Below, in pieces: positions 61,029 to 64,000 of a stretch of DNA of 64,000 nt. The stretch lies in the NCBI GenBank assembly GCA_947631505.1, contig CANRLR010000008.1:38460-102459 (forward strand), written 5' to 3'. The notes under the pieces are model-generated. The model was not told the origin of the DNA, searched no databases, and was given only the letters and a program-made list of their open reading frames with translations. This DNA is from an uncultured Lachnospiraceae bacterium (GTDB lineage Bacteria > Bacillota > Clostridia > Lachnospirales > Lachnospiraceae). Each line of letters opens with the position of its first letter. The first letter of the stretch is position 1. The position numbers and the translations under genes are program-made.

Positions 61029-62267
61029 TCACCTTATATAGAATAACAGCTCATTTTCTATGGCTTTACACAACTTGCGGTGACGTACTGAAATTTTTTC
61101 TCTCATATTTATAGAAAACAAAACAAATCTAAAGTCTGTACTCCCATCTATCATAACCTGAATTGGTCTAAAATCACTTCCTGCTGGATACACCAGTCCA
61201 CCTAAATTTGTCTTTAACTTATCACAATAAAAAGCCAACTGATACATATCGGCAGAATGTAATATTTCTCCTATATTATCTTTATCTGTCTCAAATACTT
61301 TATTTTTTGCATCCAAGACTGCTTTTGCACTGCCATCCAAAGAATTATAATCAATTAATATATCTGGAATGTACCCTTTATTCCCCTTTCGGATTCCGTC
61401 ATCCAATACAGCTATTTGCTTTGGTGCATCCCACTTGCTGATATATGCATCTAATCCTTTTGCAACAACTTTTCTGATATATTTTTCATATATATCATTA
61501 GAATTGTGCAAAAAGGCATTCCAAGAAATATTACCATGTATAAATTTCATTTTCATATTTCTTAGAATCTTAATAGCAAACTCTAAAGCAATTGGATAAT
61601 GCGGATTAGCAGAAAAGAAACTATTACTTATATTGTCCAACATATATAAGGAACCCTTGTACTCGTCTATCATTGAAAAATATTTTAATAATAATTGATA
61701 ATCTCTTCGCACGCTTTTTCGTGATTCCATTTTCAATACTTTCAATATAGCACTTTTAATAATTTGATTGGCAGTAACATTAACAGAATATCTGTCGCAT
61801 ACATACTCCACTCCCTTGATGGGTAAATAAGCGGGATGGTATTTATCCATCAAAATCCGTCCATTAACCTCTTTACCACTCTTCACTTCCGAAATAAAGC
61901 CACCAGTAAGTCCAAAATTCACTAGACGAACGCACTCATAATAGAACTGAGATGTAATAGAAGAAACCCCAAAAGATTGATTATCTCCAAATCCTGACGA
62001 AAGGTAATTTTCATCAAAATTATTTAATGATTCATATAACAACATTTCAAAAATGGTTTCTAAAGTAAATACCGAATTTCTTGGTTCAATTTCAATATTG
62101 TAATCTCCAATCTTCAAAGAGCCAATCGTGTATTTATCAAATGATAGTGTATTGCCTTTTATATGCAATGGTAACGAACTATCATCCTCTAGCATTTTTT
62201 TACATGCATTTTTTAATTCAGGTTGTAATTCTAAATCTGTATTTTCTTTTATCCTAATACTAATCAT
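61029..62267 (-). CDS. mcrC: McrC-like restriction subunit
   Basis: 412 residues. Partner of McrB: it activates GTP hydrolysis and carries the nuclease. The C-terminal PD-(D/E)xK site is visible as YIPDILIDYN and KAVLDAKNK with the spacing of McrC nucleases; the N-terminal region (YNIEIEPRNS ... MLLYESLNNFD) is typical. The ATG at 62267 overlaps the mcrB end by eight bases and has GGAG seven bases before, so the two are made together. The longer frame to 62345 lies inside mcrB and is discarded. Confidence 0.9.
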   Translation of the reverse strand: MISIRIKENTDLELQPELKNACKKMLEDDSSLPLHIKGNTLSFDKYTIGSLKIGDYNIEIEPRNSVFTLETIFEMLLYESLNNFDENYLSSGFGDNQSFGVSSITSQFYYECVRLVNFGLTGGFISEVKSGKEVNGRILMDKYHPAYLPIKGVEYVCDRYSVNVTANQIIKSAILKVLKMESRKSVRRDYQLLLKYFSMIDEYKGSLYMLDNISNSFFSANPHYPIALEFAIKILRNMKMKFIHGNISWNAFLHNSNDIYEKYIRKVVAKGLDAYISKWDAPKQIAVLDDGIRKGNKGYIPDILIDYNSLDGSAKAVLDAKNKVFETDKDNIGEILHSADMYQLAFYCDKLKTNLGGLVYPAGSDFRPIQVMIDGSTDFRFVLFSINMREKISVRHRKLCKAIENELLFYIR

Positions 62268-63852
62268 GCACAATCTCCATAAAATCACATATTGCATCAA
62301 CAAATGAACTTCCATCCAATTGAACGGATAATTTTTTTCCAACAATGTCTTCCAGCATTTCTCTGTTACCAGAACAATAATCTTCTATCATTGGCAAAAT
62401 TTTATAGTTATATAAAATCCTAAATTCTTCAAATCCCCATTTGTATTTACCATCTATTTTTACATTATCGTTTAAAAACACTGCATGTCCAACTACTAAA
62501 TCCTTATTTCCTGTTACATCTGTCAATTTTTTATTAAGTCTTGTCAAAAAATCACATAAAGAAATAAAATTGGCTGACGGGCAAAAATCCATTAATAATC
62601 TAGGCTCTGGAGCACAGTATACGGATATAAAACGCCTCTTAATCGCATAATCAATTGTCCCCAGTGTCCTATCTGTTGTATTTAATGTTGCAATAATATG
62701 AATGTTTTTTGGCAAATGAATTGTACGAACCACTCCATCTGCTTCAATGCTCACAGACTGATTTCTATCCATACACTGAATAACCTCTCCTAACACCTGA
62801 CTAACATTTGCTCTGTTAATTTCATCTATTATGATAATATATTTCTTATTACTATCATAATTATCCAGCAATTTCAAAATCACACCTTGACGATATACAA
62901 CCTCTGTCTTGTCAACCACATATCCACCTATAAAATTCTGATAGGTATATTGCGGATGAAACTGAACATGAAACACCTCATCATAATCTTTGGCAATTTC
63001 TCCTGCATAAAAAGACTTAGACGTTCCCGGTGGTCCTTCTAAAATCACCTGATAATATGAATCCAACAAATTTTTTATAAGCGAAACAGATACTTCCTGT
63101 GTGTCAACAGGTCTGGTAGAAAATGAATAGTCGTCTGAAAACCACTTTACAAAATCACGATTCGATTTATCAGGAGCATTAACTTGTTTCCATGTATTTT
63201 CAGGCACTTCTCCAATCAAACCTCGAATCATGGAAGAATTATATATGCTATCCGAAAATTCTATATCAAAAGTATTTTCCCGATTAAAAAAAATATTTAA
63301 TTCATCTAAATCTAGTTTATAAGCACGTTGAAATTCATCACACAATTCTCTAACTGTTTCTCTTTGTTCAAATGAAGTGAAACGATGCGACCATATCGCC
63401 AGTGCAACAATATTAACTGTCTGAGAGTCTAAAGCCAACTTTTTAAGGATATTAACATAATCATATTTGAACTTAATCTTTTTATCCTTTGCATCCATAT
63501 CTAACAGTGCTCGCCATTGTGTTCCTCCTCCGATTACATTATTCTGTAATCTTGAAGTAACCCATTTTTTTAAATCATCATTAATTGGCTGTCCAGGCCA
63601 TTTTTTCATATCAAGTGGATTAATCAAACCACCACCATTAGGATAGCCTTCGTTTGGTGCAAATAAAGACATCAATCTTGATGCATAATACAATCCATTT
63701 TCTTTCACATTATCCATAGACTCGTAAGTAAGTTTATTGATTCCACATGCTTTCAAAATCAAAAAATACAATAAGTCGTTTGGCGATTTCAAAATTCCTG
63801 ATGTTAAAATGTGATATGCTTGTTCAATCGTTTTTGTACTCAAATAATACAT
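62260..63852 (-). CDS. mcrB: McrB-like GTPase (AAA+) restriction subunit
   Basis: 530 residues. The motor: Walker A EGPPGTSKSFYAGEIAKD (about 272-289), Walker B YIIIIDEINRANVSQVLGEV, and the McrB GTPase signature ATLNTTDRTLGTIDYAIKRRF. The N-terminal 250 residues, which would read the DNA, match no domain I know (no EVE or DUF3578 pattern seen), so the recognised sequence or modification is unknown. GGAGG lies six bases before the ATG. First gene of the defence run. Confidence 0.9.
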   Translation of the reverse strand: MYYLSTKTIEQAYHILTSGILKSPNDLLYFLILKACGINKLTYESMDNVKENGLYYASRLMSLFAPNEGYPNGGGLINPLDMKKWPGQPINDDLKKWVTSRLQNNVIGGGTQWRALLDMDAKDKKIKFKYDYVNILKKLALDSQTVNIVALAIWSHRFTSFEQRETVRELCDEFQRAYKLDLDELNIFFNRENTFDIEFSDSIYNSSMIRGLIGEVPENTWKQVNAPDKSNRDFVKWFSDDYSFSTRPVDTQEVSVSLIKNLLDSYYQVILEGPPGTSKSFYAGEIAKDYDEVFHVQFHPQYTYQNFIGGYVVDKTEVVYRQGVILKLLDNYDSNKKYIIIIDEINRANVSQVLGEVIQCMDRNQSVSIEADGVVRTIHLPKNIHIIATLNTTDRTLGTIDYAIKRRFISVYCAPEPRLLMDFCPSANFISLCDFLTRLNKKLTDVTGNKDLVVGHAVFLNDNVKIDGKYKWGFEEFRILYNYKILPMIEDYCSGNREMLEDIVGKKLSVQLDGSSFVDAICDFMEIVHD

Positions 63853-63951
63853 TGCATTTCCTCCAAATCATTATATGCTATTTCCAATTTTTGTATCTTT
63901 TTATCATCACATTCACATCATATTGGTCTTATGTCAAGATTTAGTACAAAA

Positions 63952-63994
63952 TAAAATGAGAGGTTCTGCTGGCTAGGCTGCCGGCAGATTCTCA
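63952..63994. other. Imperfect hairpin at the right edge
   Basis: GAGAGGTTCTGCTGGC (63958-63973) can pair with GCTGCCGGCAGATTCTC (63977-63993) imperfectly. It could be a terminator of a gene beyond the window or a transposon end. No call is possible from this fragment. Confidence 0.3.
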
Positions 63995-64000
63995 ACCTTC

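Overview
The window looks like a chromosomal segment of a spore-forming, low-GC, Gram-positive anaerobe of the class Clostridia, most likely a Lachnospiraceae. The evidence is an alpha/beta small acid-soluble spore protein, a CotF-like coat protein, the Firmicutes-type class III fructose bisphosphatase, RNase Y, RecU, a FliB-like CxxC protein, and strong GGAGG ribosome binding sites throughout. I cannot name the species. No rRNA, tRNA or CRISPR array was seen.

Positions 1-39,150 are ordinary chromosome. In order they hold a DUF2798-like membrane protein, fbp, an spore-protein gene, recU, a DJ-1/PfpI protein, an RluA-type pseudouridine synthase, an M23 peptidase, murI with a giant RND transporter, a DUF3877-like protein, lipoproteins, rny, a CotH/Ig-like secreted protein, a FliB-like protein, a FN3/propeller secreted protein, a methyltransferase, a CotF-like protein, mscL, purC and a DUF4846 protein. 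A long minus-strand operon follows (39,143 down to 29,261). It starts with an amino-acid ABC transporter (substrate-binding protein fused to permease, then ATPase). It then encodes every step from glutamyl-tRNA to siroheme (hemA, hemL, hemB, hemC, cobA-hemD fusion, Met8-type dehydrogenase/chelatase) plus a small siroheme/4Fe-4S reductase that would use the product. One extended -10 promoter at 39,257-39,285 probably drives it.

At 39,343-39,477 a 135-base fold-back sequence marks an abrupt change. From there to about 54,900 the DNA is an accessory island. It is a one-directional (minus strand) string of small unrelated genes, many with their own ribosome binding site: NUDIX, zinc-ribbon, PH-like, DUF2384-like, exonuclease-like, NADAR, four GNAT acetyltransferases, a P-loop kinase fused to an S66 (MccF-like) peptidase, an HTH-aminoglycoside kinase fusion and peptidase E. 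Many others are broken: a DUF4303 frameshift, single-base nonsense codons, a CPBP protease deletion and orphan gene ends. Short palindromic repeats and duplicated gene fragments sit at the joints. The pattern suggests a cassette-like array built and eroded by recombination.

An intact IS21-family element (istA/istB, 55.0-57.6 kb) cuts a small XRE regulator, and a second IS21-style set of ends without a transposase lies at 57.77-57.99 kb. The right end (58.3-63.9 kb) is a defence locus: McrB, McrC and a C5-cytosine methyltransferase with an extra N-terminal region, then the C-terminal remnant of a TIR-like protein, then a two-transmembrane protein of unknown family. An McrBC-type nuclease with its own cytosine methyltransferase recalls LlaJI/BsuMI-like restriction-modification. 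The two-transmembrane protein and TIR remnant point to an additional signalling-type defence module. This locus, the cassette island with its fold-back boundary, and the kinase-S66 fusion are the best candidates for something undescribed.
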